A stretch of DNA of 64,000 nt from Schizochytrium sp. CCTCC M209059 (GCA_000818945.1 KN805384.1:162660-226659), one strand, 5' to 3'. Numbered from the stretch's first letter, positions 1 through 12,169 are shown. Program-made: numbers and translations. The notes: generated by a model from the sequence alone, not told the origin.

Positions 1-3000
1 GGGAGAGAGGGAGGGAGGGAGGGAGAGAGGCTCAGCGGGCCGGCGAGCTGCGTGCCAGCCAGACTGCCGGCCGCTCTGCACCGGCCTGCGGAGCGCAGAG
101 GGCGGGTGACACAGTGGGAGAAAAGGACAGAGAGAGGGTCGAGGCGGAGGCGGAGAGAAGGCGGCAGACGGGAGTGGAGAGGGGGGAAGGGAGAGAGAAG
201 TCTTTCATTTCTTTCGATTCTAAATTACGATCTTTCAAGTTCCTTTCAATCTTTCTTTTATCTTTCTTTCTTTTATCTTTCTTGAGAGTTTCTTTCTTTC
301 TTTAAAGTTTCTTTCGTTTCTCCTCTCTCCGAGCGATCGGAAGACTTCTTGCTCGCTCGCATGCGCGCAGTCGCTCGCCCAGTCGATCGATCGATCGATT
401 GATTGCTTGCTTGAGCGAACCATCGCCTCCTATCAGCTCATCTCGGCTCGTGTCTCTCTCTGGCTGCTGCGGCTCCGCCTTGAGTCCTCTCGTGACCAAC
501 CGACCAACCGACCGACCGACCGACCGACCGACCGACCGGCCGAACGAGGCGCGAACTCATCGCATGCGGTGCAGAGCAGTGCAAACCTGAGCACGGAGCG
601 TGATCACGACCGCGCGAGACGGTGCTGTCGGCCCCTGGCCAGCTGGCCGCAAGCCAGCCGGCCGCAAGCCAGCCGGCCGGAGCCCAAGATTGACGACGCG
701 GAGATCGCTCGCTGTCGGTGGGACCTGGCAACTAACTTTCAGCCTGGCGCGGGGAGACGGACGCGTGATGCGAGCGACGGGCGAGCTCTTGTGCGGGTCG
801 AGCTTCGCAGGCTGTCTGAGTTCCAGGTGCAGACGGACGCGCAGTCGAGGAGAAAGATCAACTCAACTCCGGCTAGATAGATCACCCTAGCAAACCTGCG
901 TGAGACGATTGACGAGCCAGCTGCGCTGGCGGCTGGCTGGCTGGCTGGCTGGCTGCAGCCACCTCGCTCGCCGGCCGGGCGTGGCTTTCCTTCCTCCTTG
1001 CGCGGCCTCGCGCGTCGATCTCGGCCGCGGGTTCGGCCATGTCTGCGTGCTATCTTCTTCACGGGTCAGCTCCCGCGCGGCCACAGTGGTCAGTGGGGCG
1101 GCCGTGCTGCATCGCGAAGCGGCTCCGGTCTGCCCTACCGCCCGCCGCAGCAATAGTGCTAGAGCGGTCGCTGGGCAGCTCCGCGCGTCGGGGCAATGGC
1201 ACGGCCAGGGAAGGAGGGTGGGCCGGCCCGGTGCGTCGGCTTTGCGGCCGGGCCGCGGCCCTGGGAAGCCGCCCAAGGTCCAGCACGCGACGCGACGCGA
1301 CGCGATGCGACGCGACGCGACGCGATGCGACGCGAGCTGGAGCTACGAGTAGCCAGCTGCCTGCCTGCGATATGCGTCGCCCAGCCGCAAGCGGCCGGCT
1401 GCTGCGAGCGCGGCCAGTTTGCGTTTCGGAGGAAAAGTCTGACTGCAGGGAAGCTTTTACTGTGTTGGGAAAGGGGGGGGAAGGCGCCAGAAGGGGCCCA
1501 GAAGGGAGGGGCCCATGGTGACTGGCTCGGCTCGGCTTGACAGTGAATCTAATTTGGCCGCTAGATTTGGCTCGAGCTGCCTGCGCTGGCGGCGTGAGGA
1601 GGGCCGGACCAAACCCCGGCTCATGCATGCGGCGGCGGATGCATGCATGAGTATGCATCCGGGAGATGCATGCACGCGCGCACGCGTAGCACGCGACGGG
1701 GACCCGTTGGGGGTCACGGAGTAAGACTTATGTACATCCATGCATGCGAACTCGGCGTGCGTGCGTGCGTGGGTGGTGGCTGAGGCGTCCCCGTCGTGGA
1801 TGGGGGGGGTCCTTGCCGGCCACCATGGTTACTGATCTTGAGTCGGGCAACCTGTTGGGCCGCCACGGTTCTTTGTTTCTTTCCATATGGCGGTCGCGGG
1901 AAGCTTACGTGCCTGCTCGCTTGCTTCGCCTGTCATACCATGCCATGCCGCACTGTCCATTTTGTGTAGGCAAGAGAAGAAGTTTAACGAGAAGTAGCCC
2001 CAAACGCAGCGCCGCAGGCGGGACTCACTCAAACAAAGAAATTGGCCGCTCGCTCTGTCTGTCGGTCGGTTGGTCGCGCGGCTTGATCCTTGCCTTTGCT
2101 TCCCGTCTCGCCGTTTCGAGAGGAGAGGCTGGCTGGCTTCCTCTCGCGAACCTGGCGCGGCATGCGTGGAAACAGGTGGCGAGTCTTTCCTTGGTCGCTC
2201 GGGTCTTTCTTCCACTCCCATTTCCTACCTTCTTCTTCCCGACCAACCTGCAGCAAACCGCTGCGCTCGTGGGTGGAAATCCAAACCGCGTCGGCGCTCC
2301 GTGCCTCCGCGTCTCCGCAAGCGAGCAGGCGAGCGAGCAGGCGAGCGAGCAGACAAGCGAGCGAGCGTCCCTCGGCTCCGCTCCGCGATCCGCGCGCGGG
2401 TCCTCTCGACTTCCCTTGCCTGCCCGCCTCCAGCGACGGGACTTTGAGACTTTGGGGCCACGGTTTTCCTTTTGAGCTGCCAGTCCCACTGTTTGCATGC
2501 TTGCCACTGTGCGCGACAGCGACGTCTGTCGAATACAGAACGACGCTGCTTGGGGCCGCCAGGAAGCCAGTGCAGAAAGAAAGCGCCGTGCCGCGCGCCG
2601 CGGGGCCGGATCAAGTCAGACGGACGCCTGACCCGGACGGAGGGCGAGTGTGACGTGGCCTATACATCGATCAAAGTCACGGTCTGGCGAGCTAGAGACT
2701 GCAGGGCGGGCGTGATCTGATAAGATCCGAGCGTGCGGACGGCGGTAGACCGACGTTGCGCCGCGCGGAGGGAGGCGCGCAGTACAGCAGCACGAAGCGC
2801 CCCGCGGGGGCAGCAACTGGCTCGCTGCCGCAAGCCACAGTGGCAGGCAGCACGGCCAGGCTGCGGAAAAGGGAGGCCGGTTAGTTGGTTGGTTGGTTGG
2901 TAGGCGAGGCAGGCAGCCAGCCAGCCAGCGTCTCGCGGAGAACAGGGGCGGGCCTGAGAACTCGCGGCTTCGCCGTTATGAGGAGCGGGCCTTGCTTTAT

Positions 3001-3430
3001 TTACACTTTTGACGCGGCGGGGCGCAACGAGGCGCAGCGAGGCAGAGCAAGGCGACGCGAGGCGCTCGGGTGAGCTGTCGTGGCGGGCGGCGAGGTCTTT
3101 CGAGTCTTTCGGCCTGCTTGCCTGCCTGTCTGCCAGCCTGCTCTTCTTGCCAGCCAGCCTGCTTTCCCTGCCTGAGCCTGCATTCTTACGCTGGCGTGCA
3201 GAGAGGGGGCCCGCATGGGCCAGTGGAAGGGGGCGCATCCGTCCCTACTGCTGTGGAAAGTGCGTTGGGGCCAAAGACTAAAAGGAGAAGGCAGGAAACA
3301 TCGATTGGGAAGGAAGATGCGGGCCTGAGGGCGGACAAGTAGAAAATTAACTGAAAAAAGAAAAACAATCTTTTATTTTTCTTCTTTCTCTGTTGGTTCG
3401 AGAGGGAAAGACTTGGAAGAAATTAAAAAA
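1..3430. other. Gene-poor, simple-repeat-rich region
   Basis: I found no protein domain or convincing exon on either strand. The DNA is a patchwork of short arrays: GGGA at the left edge, CTTT around 245-315, GATC near 383-402, ACCG/ACCA at 497-540, GGCT near 938-955, ACGCG pentamers at 1278-1335, GCGAGCAG around 2320-2365 and GGTT near 2880-2902. Many overlapping open frames exist, but they encode Arg/Ser/Pro/Ala-rich low-complexity chains, as expected from GC-rich repeats. It could be an upstream regulatory region, a non-coding transcript or a repeat-rich domain; nothing in the sequence decides this. Confidence 0.6.
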
Positions 3431-3437
3431 TGAAATG

Positions 3438-4056
3438 GAAAAGAAAAGAAAAGAAAAGAAAAGAAAAGAAAAGAAAAGAAAAGAAAAGAAAAGAAAAGAA
3501 AAGAAAAGAAAAGAAAAGAAAAGAAAAGAAAAGAAAAGAAAAGAAAAGAAAAGAAAAGAAAAGAAAAGAAAAGAAAAGAAAAGAAAAGAAAAGAAAAGAA
3601 AAGAAAAGAAAAGAAAAGAAAAGAAAAGAAAAGAAAAGAAAAGAAAAGAAAAGAAAAGAAAAGAAAAGAAAAGAAAAGAAAAGAAAAGAAAAGAAAAGAA
3701 AAGAAAAGAAAAGAAAAGAAAAGAAAAGAAAAGAAAAGAAAAGAAAAGAAAAGAAAAGAAAAGAAAAGAAAAGAAAAGAAAAGAAAAGAAAAGAAAAGAA
3801 AAGAAAAGAAAAGAAAAGAAAAGAAAAGAAAAGAAAAGAAAAGAAAAGAAAAGAAAAGAAAAGAAAAGAAAAGAAAAGAAAAGAAAAGAAAAGAAAAGAA
3901 AAGAAAAGAAAAGAAAAGAAAAGAAAAGAAAAGAAAAGAAAAGAAAAGAAAAGAAAAGAAAAGAAAAGAAAAGAAAAGAAAAGAAAAGAAAAGAAAAGAA
4001 AAGAAAAGAAAAGAAAAGAAAAGAAAAGAAAAGAAAAGAAAAGAAAAGAAAAGAAA
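3438..4056. repeat. (AAAAG)n microsatellite, about 124 units
   Basis: An essentially perfect pentanucleotide array of about 620 bp, purine-only on the plus strand. It ends in a slightly degenerate AAAG/GAGAG tail to about 4090. The period of five gives open frames in every phase on both strands (Lys-Arg-Lys-Glu or Phe-Leu-Ser chains); these are artefacts. A homopurine tract this long may form triplex DNA. Assembled length may not equal true length. Confidence 0.98.
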
Positions 4057-4507
4057 AAAGAAAGAAAAAAGAGAGAAAAAAGAAAGAAAAAACATTCTTT
4101 TGTGGGAAGCCTTTTACGCATGATGAGCTGCAACCGCACAAAAAATTAGTTAAACAATGAACAGAATAGAATAAAAGAAAGGAATTTTCTATAACTATAT
4201 ACATATGACTTGCATCCCGCATTCCTTCCTCCTTTCCCTCTTTCTTCCTCTTTCCACAGGTAAGTGATCAGGCAAGAAGTTCCATCGCTCAGGAACGTGA
4301 TCACGACGGCTAGCCAGGTCGCAGAAGGTTGCGGGCCGCGCGATAGGGAGAGAGAGCAAGAGAAAGGAGGGCGTGCGGAAGTGGAACGCCGAGGTCCCGC
4401 GCCTCCACCTGCGAGCCAGCCACGACGAGCTGCCAAGACAACGCGGCACGCAGGTCAATCAAACATTCCAACGCTTGTGCATTTCTCTTAGTCCGCCAAG
4501 GGCAACC

Positions 4508-4509
4508 AG

Positions 4510-4560
<51 letters not shown>
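4508..4560. repeat. (AATC)n microsatellite, about 13 units
   Basis: A near-perfect tetranucleotide array. It lies in repeat-rich DNA with no gene nearby. Confidence 0.95.
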
Positions 4561-4610
4561 CTCCAAACGAGTTCCTCGACCGATCAACCGTCGCGAAGCC
4601 CGCCTCGCCC

Positions 4611-4642
<32 letters not shown>
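4611..4642. repeat. (GCGT)n microsatellite
   Basis: About seven GCGT units, alternating purine/pyrimidine in character, so potentially Z-DNA prone. Confidence 0.9.
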
Positions 4643-5218
4643 GTTGAATTTGGCAGCCTCCACCCGCGCCAGGCACGCCGACGAGGCGTGCGCGCAGCAC
4701 CCGCCCGTCACGCAGCCGGCGAGCAAGCGAGCAAAAGCGCGCTCGCGTCCGCGCTCCCATCGACGTCTCGGCGCTCGACGCCGAAGAACCTGGAGTCCGT
4801 CCGAAGAGCTCCGAGTCCTCGAACTTGGAGCGCGCCGCGCCGCGGCCCGAGTGGCCGCACAGCGCGGGGGAAGGAAGGCAGGAAGGCAGGAAGGCAGGCA
4901 GGGCGGCCGGCTTGCGACGCCCGCCTGGCTTCCTTTTTCCCAAGGCTTCATCGGTTCATTCATGCGCGGCCCTCGCGAGGCAGGCGCGGCAGAGGGAGCA
5001 GCAGCCGCGAGCATGACGCGCCGCTGACGCGCCGGCGCCTGGCGGAGCGGGCTTTCGCGTCCGGCTCCGACGGCCCACGGAGCGAGCGGCGGTAAAAGCT
5101 TACTCCGCACACGGGGGGGACACGCGGCGGCGGCCGGCACAGAATTCTCGCACAGGAAATGGCATTTCCGCAGCGACGCGACGCCACGCGACGCGCCACG
5201 GACGCGATGCGACGCGAC

Positions 5219-5282
5219 GCAACGCAAGGCAACGCAAGGCAACGCAAGGCAACGCAAGGCAACGCAAGGCAACGCAAGGCAA
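5219..5282. repeat. (AACGCAAGGC)n decamer array, about 6 units
   Basis: Six tandem copies of a 10-bp unit, preceded by degenerate GCGACGCGAC pentamers from about 5172. The decamer is two related pentamers (AACGC and AAGGC), which suggests it grew from a pentanucleotide repeat. Confidence 0.93.
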
Positions 5283-8029
5283 AGCGTGGAGGTGATTGGG
5301 AGTAGAATCACAGAAAGAGGCGCGGGTACTCGGAGAGAGAGAGAGAGAGAGATGTGCAGGCAGACGCCAGTTTGTGCACGCGGTGTCGGCGGGCGGTTTG
5401 CGTGGTCCACCCATGCATGCATGATGTCGCAGGCGCGGAACTCCGGATGAAGGCCCGGCGGGCCGACCGACCGACCGGCCGAACGAACGATCGATCGATC
5501 GAGCAATCAATCATGATCGATCAATCGTTCTCACATTGATTGTGTGTCAATTTGCATCATCTTTCAACTGTCCTTGGCTCACACTTCGTTCAAACTTGGC
5601 GGTCGATGCTTGGTCGGTTTGTTGGAAAAAGTCCTTTCTCGTGCTTCCTTCGCAACCGCGTGTCTTGGGTGCGAGGCGCAAAGATGCCGCTGCACACGAA
5701 TCAACGGGACAGCCGTGCCGGGAGCTAGTCACTCAACTCAGGCAGTCACAGTCGCAAGAGCGAGCCAGCGCGCGCGTTCGAGAGGCAGTTAGCCAGACCA
5801 CGCATCAAGAGTTGCAGTGTACGAGTTGCAGTGGGCAAGGACACACGTAGAAGAAGCGTGCGAGCGAGCGAACGAGCGAACGAGCGAACGAATGAACGAA
5901 CGAACTCAAGGATTCGTTACTTCTCGAGGGCCATTTCATCGAGGGGCGGAGCGACAAGTGCGGTAAGCACCAAGAGAGAGAGAGAGAGAGAGTGGTGGCG
6001 TCCGTCTACCGGGTGACAACCTCAGCAGTGAATGAAAGCGCGCAATCAATCTGCTGTTGCAAGAGCACCCGCCGCCGCTGCCGCTGCTGCCGCCTTACCG
6101 CTGCCAGACCACATTCGCGCCTGTGGGGACTGACTGCATTGAAAGACCGACACCGAGGTGCGGGAAAGACACCTCGAGCACGCCATTCATTCCAGGCTTT
6201 ATTTTCTATTCTATAGCGCCGCGCCACTGCCGCTGCTGATGTAGGAGCAGGGCTCTCCACGCCAGGAATGGTGACTCCGGCCTTCATGTCTGCTGCCCTG
6301 CCCAACCCTGGCTTGCATTTATTCACGCACGCAATTCAGCCTTGGCCGTGTCCACGGGAACCGGGTGTGGGGTGAATCATCGCGCGTCAGTCGCTCTCAC
6401 CTCTCTCTCTTCCGTGCCATGCATGCACGCATGCCTTGGGCGATCCTTCATTGACCCAAGGATCGCTCCAGGCTCGTGTTCCTCGAGCAACAGACCGATA
6501 AACTCCTCCCAAAATGGCAGGCAAGGAGGGAGAGCGACCGACCGACCGACCGACCAAGCACGAAACAAACCAACTCTGGCTGCGTTTCGAAACAATCCGT
6601 GTTTTCCCCTGAAAACTCTCGCGCAGGAGAAGCAAGTCGTCCCGTATGGGCTCTCGTCAAGGCTCAGCGCTGACAGCAGCGTCGGCACTTCGGCGGGAGC
6701 CTCCGGACGACAGCTTTTTCGCAAGCCTTCAAGGACTGCGACGCGACAAACAGACAGCCAGCAAGCCATCATGACCTGGCCTGGGGTCAGGTGTGGTTGG
6801 GCGCATCGATGGGGTGGAGGAATGGATACCATGGGTTTGCTTTTCTTTCATCTACCTTCCTCCACCAATCTACGAATCTCCTTACCGCACCTTCTAATCA
6901 TTGCTCTGCCATTGTCGAGCGCCGTCGCCGATCGACGCGCCGCGATTGCGCCGAAAAAGAAATAAGAATGAAAATGGCCAAAGAGTGCGAGCCAGCCAAA
7001 CCGCCAATGACAGTGACTGACTGGCAGGCTTTTGAACGAAGTGCAAGCCAGGCCGCGCGTTCGCTCGCTCGCTCGCTTCATCACGCTTCCCTTCCCCTTT
7101 GCTACCCCGCCAGGGCCGAACAGTATCAAACGCGGCACTTAGGAAGCCGCCAGAGCGAACAGCTGGCGGGTGGGGGAACTTCGACTATCCGGACGGGAGA
7201 GACATGAGCACTCACTTTTCTGCATCGGAGAAAAGAAACGCCTTCTGTAGCACAACAGGGACAAAAGGGAAATCGATCAACAATCTTACTGAAAATCTCA
7301 GACTGCCAGCCACTAAAGTGCGGTGAAGGCTGCACCGCGCTAGGTCTAGATTGTCTCAATGCGAATGAGCGTCAAGGTCTGGCCGACCTCCCTTCCCCCA
7401 CCATCGATTCCATTCACCACAATCGAGAACAACGAGCTCTATTTCGAGACTTTGAAAACTTCAAAGGTGCTGGGCAAGGGAAAGAGGCAAGAGACTTGAT
7501 GTACCCTGTGAGCGCTACGATAGAAAGAGAGGATATAACTCCATTCGCAAAGATGAAATGATGCACATAGAGTGGTCTTCCGTTTGAAATGGGTTACTTA
7601 TAGTACTATGTATACTAGGGTACTTTCGGGTCGACCAAAACAAATTGATTTTGCTAGTAAAATTCGATGCTCTCGTCACCTTGCATGTCTGTCCGGACGA
7701 TGATCACAAGTCTCTAGGCCGTGCTAGCCTAGGTCATGGTACGAGAGCTGTTACACTTTTAATGTTCAATAAATCACATGAACTAGTTGCTGTCAAGATT
7801 GGACCTTACCAATGCAGTGGCCCTCCTTTTTCTTCGCGTCATTTCGATTCCCCACCATATAAGCTTGCGCCACGTCACAACGTAACATTTCATGCTGCAA
7901 CGCGTGCTTGATTCGTTTTTCACTCAAACAGTGTATATCTACTTTGGAAGAGGAACAATTTTCTCACAAGAAGAACAAAATGACCTTTGTGTGTGTAGGT
8001 ACACATTTATATTAAAAAGAAGGTAGATT

Positions 8030-11000
8030 CTAAATACCAAAGACTTCGACGGTGCCCATTCGAAAGCTGCGTATGAGGTCCGTCGAAAGCGCCGAGACAA
8101 CGTCCGTAGACATGCACAGCGGGCGATTCTCGTAGGCAGGGCACCAGCTGCTCGAAGCTTCATCCAAGAGCTGGTCCAGCGTGAGTCCAGGCCCTGCCAA
8201 TTCCTTCTTCAACTCGAGCGCCGAAAACTGCTCGTCACTCATATCCTGAATCTCCTCGCGCGTCACGCGTTTGCCTTGCTTTGACACATATGCTGTGCTT
8301 CGGCCACCAAACTCAATCGATCGTATCGAGCACGTTACAAAGCGCGTCCGCGCGGCAGATTCCTGCAAATGGACAACCTCGTCCAACTGCTCTGCAAGAA
8401 AGGCCTGACGCGCAGTTGGAGCCTCCGATCCAGATCCCGGTGACGCCAGATCCGAACCATCGCTCAGTTGACTCCCTACGAGCTGCGTTGACGACACGCT
8501 TCTGGGCCCATGAGGCCGCAAAAGAGTACTTTCGCTTGTTCCAGGTCCGGCGTAAATCGCACCTCCTGAAGTTCCCCTCGCGGACTTTGAAGCAGAATGC
8601 GTGGACGATATTGAAAGCGAGGAGGTGATGGTGCGCGTGCTTCGAAAGCTCGGCGTCCGGAAGAGCCGGCGTCCAAAATTTTCCGTCTTGCCCGCGCTTG
8701 TTGCCTGCGCAGAGGCCGAGGCCGTTGCCGACTGCAGCGAGCTCGAAGACTTGTCCCGACTTGCAGTTGCCTGCAGCTGTGATCGAGTCGTATAAGCTCG
8801 GGAATCCGAGGCCTGCGTCGTCGACATTGCTGAAGGCAAGGCTGCCGATGGAGGCTTCCAGGCCGCTGCTGCGAAACGCGGCTCCAGGCGGAACAAAAAG
8901 CAATGATCGTCACCATGAAATTGTGCCGATTCACGCGATGGAACCGCCAGCGGTTTCGAAGAAAAGGCTCCGACCACTGTACTTCGCCCTCGACCGCTTC
9001 CTTGTTCGCCCTTGGGGCCCTTTTCCGGAAGACACTCAATCAAAAGAATCGTCCAGGTCACGTGATGCTTGCCGCACGCCTCGTACAAAGCATCCAGGCT
9101 ACGCCCATCACGATCAGTCGTGTACAAGAGCTTGATTTGGCGGAAAAGTTTGTACTGCGCCTTGAGCGGAAGCCAACCCACCAGTCGCGTGGCCATGTCG
9201 ACGCTTTTCAGAATCGCCGACTGATCCAGGAAATGGCGAGGAAAGTGCAATGTGGGAACAGGATCCGAAATGCGCGCAAAAGGGTCTGCCTTCACAATGC
9301 GACGGCTCGTCTCGTCGTACTTGGCCAGAGACTTGCGCTTGATGCTTCGCCACGAAAAGCAACCCGAGAGGAACACTTTAAATTCAAAGCTGTCTTGCTG
9401 CGGCGCGTGCAGCAGCCGCGTGTTGGCAACATCCGCGCCAATCATACGCTCCATCAGTGCAGCGCCCGCCACAGAATCCGACTTGTACAGACTGCTCTCG
9501 CTGTAAAATGTCTTTGAGCCGTACTTTTTCTCCACCACAATCACTTGATTCTCTGGAGGCGCCTGCGCATCGAGCCCAAATGGAATGACACCACGTGGAG
9601 CAGAGTGTCGTCGCGCGCGCAAAGTCAAATTGTTCGCGGCAATGTTGTACTCGGCCGTCGAGGCGCCCTCAATCATGGACATGGGTTCCAGCTGCACGGA
9701 CTTTAGAAACCGAGGTGACATGGGCGATCCCGGATCATCAAGCACCTCACCGTCAGCGTCAACGCCGAAGACGTCAGTGAAACGCTCCGACTGTGCTGCA
9801 AGTAGGTTTTCACGGGGTCCGCTCCTGGAGCCTGGCCTCGAAGGCAGGAATCTGCTGCTCGTCGAGCGAGGAGAGCCCGGTGATTGGCGAGACCGCGGCG
9901 ACAAAAGGCCTTCCTCGCGATCCAAGTCGTCATCATCGTCGAAATCCTGCCGTGTAACATGTGCACTGAGGCTCGTTGATCGAACAATGTCGAGAAAACG
10001 ATCCTCTGTGCTTTTCGTACTTCCCGTTTCCATGGCGCTTTCGGCTTCAATTGCGGCCTCATTCTTGACGACAACACCGTCCAACGAGGAATCCGAGCTC
10101 GACGCCGAGCCGCCGCCGTCGTTCACTTCACTGCCTGAAGCCTTTTCATCATCCTCAATGAAAGCGTCGACCATGCTCTGGCTCGGAAAGAGATCGTGTA
10201 GCTTGCCAAGGGAAGATGTTGAAGCCTCCGACGATGGCGGTGCCCAAGATTCCTTGGAAAGGTTCGATATCCGCGAGGCTCGCGAGCCTCGCGAACTTGT
10301 TGCAAGAGGACCGCCCTCCGCTGTCGAAGAAAAGTCGAGCAAACGATACGATGGCGACCGCGATCCTTGCTTTTCGATTGTGTGTGCGGATCGCGAATGA
10401 TGATTGTGCTGGTCAGGGGCCACACCCAGTGAGCGAAGGACGCCCTCGATAATTTCTGAAAGAGCCACCTCACCTCGCTTTCGCTTCGCACACTCCACCA
10501 GCAGCTGCGAGCGAGCGTTCTTTAGCAGCGTCAAGGCAACACGGTAGAGTACCTTGGGCCCTTCCACCATGTAGCAGTCAAAGATACGTACCACGTACCG
10601 CACCGGAAACGTGCCAACAAAGAAACGCTCAAACCAATTGAGGACCACTTGGTCCAGCTCATCTGCGTCTCGACCGAGATCGAGGAGGTTTCGGTAAAGC
10701 GCCGGAAGTCGCTCCTTGAACAGACTGACAAAAGTGCGCACAAAGACGAGGGCGTCCGCCTTGCCGACAGGAATCACCAAAAGGCCTTCTGTGTCGCTTG
10801 ACCAGCGCTTCGAAGCCCGCGATCTGGCGAGAATGCCGTCAATGACGGCAAAGGTTTCTTGCTCGGTTAGATACAAGAGACAGATGCACACCATGTCTGG
10901 AATTTGCGGACAGTAGTCAATGGCCCACTTTGCATGAAGAACCAGCATCAGTCGCTTGGCGCACTTGATGCCTTCTGGCGCAAGCAAGTGCTTTTCAAAG

Positions 11001-12169
11001 AGGTTTTCGGACCACAACGAACCTCCGTTGCGAAGAAACCGAGCCCCAAAATTGTGCAAATGGTCCATGTGCAGCTCTTTGCATCCTGGGCAAGAGGCAA
11101 CCTTTTCGCGAAAGACGATATCATATGTCGTGACCGTGTTCTTGAACGTCTTGTTCACTACATTGACGTCTGCCATTGACAGCCACGTGCTGCGCCGCTC
11201 CGCGCTATCGAGCGATCCGTGCCGACATGTTTGCTTGAGTGCCCCGGACCGCGTGACGAGCTGAGTTTTCCAGTTACGAATGAACTCCAGCTCCTTGTGC
11301 TCTTTGGACATGCCCCAATAGCACCACAACTTGGTGTTACGGTGCTTGCGAAGCTCCTCAGCGTGCTCAAAGCGCTCCAGCACCGTTTCTTTCAAGCCGC
11401 TCGAGTTTCGTGGCTTGCGATGCAAGTCGAGGTCAAGACTCGAAAGAACACCCAAGTTCGACCCTCGTTTTCGGTCCCCGGTTGGGCTCGTTGGCGGACT
11501 CCACTTTGCGCCTGTGACGAAGAAGAAGCTTCCATGCCGTCCTTTTGCGGACTGCGGAGATACATCTCCCTTTGATTGAGATGGAGGACGCTTATCGCTC
11601 GATCCCTCCGTGCCTTCACCCTTTCCATCGCCTTCAAATTCCGCGGCTCCAAGCAGCCGGCTGGGTGTTGATGGGGAAGAGGCCGTCGCTCCTGAAGCCA
11701 GGGGCTCGACCGCAACAAGATGAATTTGCTCGCTCGACAAGGCCCCGCCAACGCTCGCGGACATTGGCCGCGATGCCAATGGACTCGAAGAGGAAGACTC
11801 GAGGTCTGACGCCGTTGCAGTCGCTGCACGTGGGCGAGCATCTCGTTTGGCGCCGCTCGAGGACTTTTGCGAAATTCCGGCAGTAACAGCTTGGAGTCCC
11901 GATTTTAGAAAGGTTGGCAGACGCGGTGCAAAGCGCGGCGAGCTAGCTTTCGATTCCTCTTCCGTCGAAGCATCGGTTGTGTCAACCGAGAGGCTTGTTT
12001 CCTCACCTCTCTTTCCAAATGCGCTCAGCACGCGAGGGCGAGAAGTTTTAATGCTCGAAGTTGTCTCGGTAGTGGTAAGTGATGGTGAATTTGAAGACGA
12101 ATTGGGCGTGTCTGCATCACTCGAGCTAGCCTTGCGTGTACCACCCACCAGCGTTCCCAAGAGACCCAT
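8030..12169 (-). CDS. TBC-TLDc domain protein (TBC1D24-like)
   Basis: A single-exon, 1379-residue protein likely acting in membrane traffic or vesicle stress response. The first 260 residues are Ser/Thr-rich and disordered; the start MGLLGT could suit N-myristoylation (inference). A TBC (Rab-GAP-type) domain spans roughly 310-580, with a recognisable 'YCPQIPDM' block, but the usual IxxDxxR arginine-finger and YxQ motifs are not intact. It is therefore probably non-catalytic, as known for TBC1D24. A long disordered linker follows. The TLDc domain is split: about 990-1097 (strand 'LLYTTDRDGRSL', then 'CFLFRLEP') and 1274-1379 ('FGGRSTAYV' to the terminal 'VEVFGI'), separated by about 175 Ser/Thr-rich residues. 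The ATG at 12169 is the first in the frame. TBC+TLDc order matches the animal and protist family. Confident in family, not in substrate Rab. Confidence 0.88.
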   Translation of the reverse strand: MGLLGTLVGGTRKASSSDADTPNSSSNSPSLTTTETTSSIKTSRPRVLSAFGKRGEETSLSVDTTDASTEEESKASSPRFAPRLPTFLKSGLQAVTAGISQKSSSGAKRDARPRAATATASDLESSSSSPLASRPMSASVGGALSSEQIHLVAVEPLASGATASSPSTPSRLLGAAEFEGDGKGEGTEGSSDKRPPSQSKGDVSPQSAKGRHGSFFFVTGAKWSPPTSPTGDRKRGSNLGVLSSLDLDLHRKPRNSSGLKETVLERFEHAEELRKHRNTKLWCYWGMSKEHKELEFIRNWKTQLVTRSGALKQTCRHGSLDSAERRSTWLSMADVNVVNKTFKNTVTTYDIVFREKVASCPGCKELHMDHLHNFGARFLRNGGSLWSENLFEKHLLAPEGIKCAKRLMLVLHAKWAIDYCPQIPDMVCICLLYLTEQETFAVIDGILARSRASKRWSSDTEGLLVIPVGKADALVFVRTFVSLFKERLPALYRNLLDLGRDADELDQVVLNWFERFFVGTFPVRYVVRIFDCYMVEGPKVLYRVALTLLKNARSQLLVECAKRKRGEVALSEIIEGVLRSLGVAPDQHNHHSRSAHTIEKQGSRSPSYRLLDFSSTAEGGPLATSSRGSRASRISNLSKESWAPPSSEASTSSLGKLHDLFPSQSMVDAFIEDDEKASGSEVNDGGGSASSSDSSLDGVVVKNEAAIEAESAMETGSTKSTEDRFLDIVRSTSLSAHVTRQDFDDDDDLDREEGLLSPRSRQSPGSPRSTSSRFLPSRPGSRSGPRENLLAAQSERFTDVFGVDADGEVLDDPGSPMSPRFLKSVQLEPMSMIEGASTAEYNIAANNLTLRARRHSAPRGVIPFGLDAQAPPENQVIVVEKKYGSKTFYSESSLYKSDSVAGAALMERMIGADVANTRLLHAPQQDSFEFKVFLSGCFSWRSIKRKSLAKYDETSRRIVKADPFARISDPVPTLHFPRHFLDQSAILKSVDMATRLVGWLPLKAQYKLFRQIKLLYTTDRDGRSLDALYEACGKHHVTWTILLIECLPEKGPKGEQGSGRGRSTVVGAFSSKPLAVPSRESAQFHGDDHCFLFRLEPRFAAAAWKPPSAALPSAMSTTQASDSRAYTTRSQLQATASRDKSSSSLQSATASASAQATSAGKTENFGRRLFRTPSFRSTRTITSSLSISSTHSASKSARGTSGGAIYAGPGTSESTLLRPHGPRSVSSTQLVGSQLSDGSDLASPGSGSEAPTARQAFLAEQLDEVVHLQESAARTRFVTCSIRSIEFGGRSTAYVSKQGKRVTREEIQDMSDEQFSALELKKELAGPGLTLDQLLDEASSSWCPAYENRPLCMSTDVVSALSTDLIRSFRMGTVEVFGI

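Larger units (their letters stand above)
4060..8029. other. Intergenic, low complexity; no gene seen
   Basis: No recognisable coding sequence. It contains AATC, GCGT and AACGCAAGGC arrays (listed separately), GAGA tracts at 5334-5352 and 5971-5992, a GAAC/GAGC-type array at about 5850-5905, and GACC repeats at 6534-6556. From about 7,500 the base composition shifts toward A+T, consistent with the 3' flank of the minus-strand gene ending at 8030. Short open frames here (for example 7645-7911) show no domain, no codon bias and no splice-linked partner that I could find. Confidence 0.6.

Noticed and set aside
3347..4222. Long frames encoding Lys-Arg-Lys-Glu or Phe-Leu-Ser repeats on both strands
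   Set aside because: Purely produced by the AAAAG array, whose period of five leaves frames open; no start context or flanking coding sequence.
4503..5290. Short tandem arrays considered as a CRISPR locus
   Set aside because: Units are 4-10 bp, without spacers or cas genes; this is eukaryotic microsatellite DNA.
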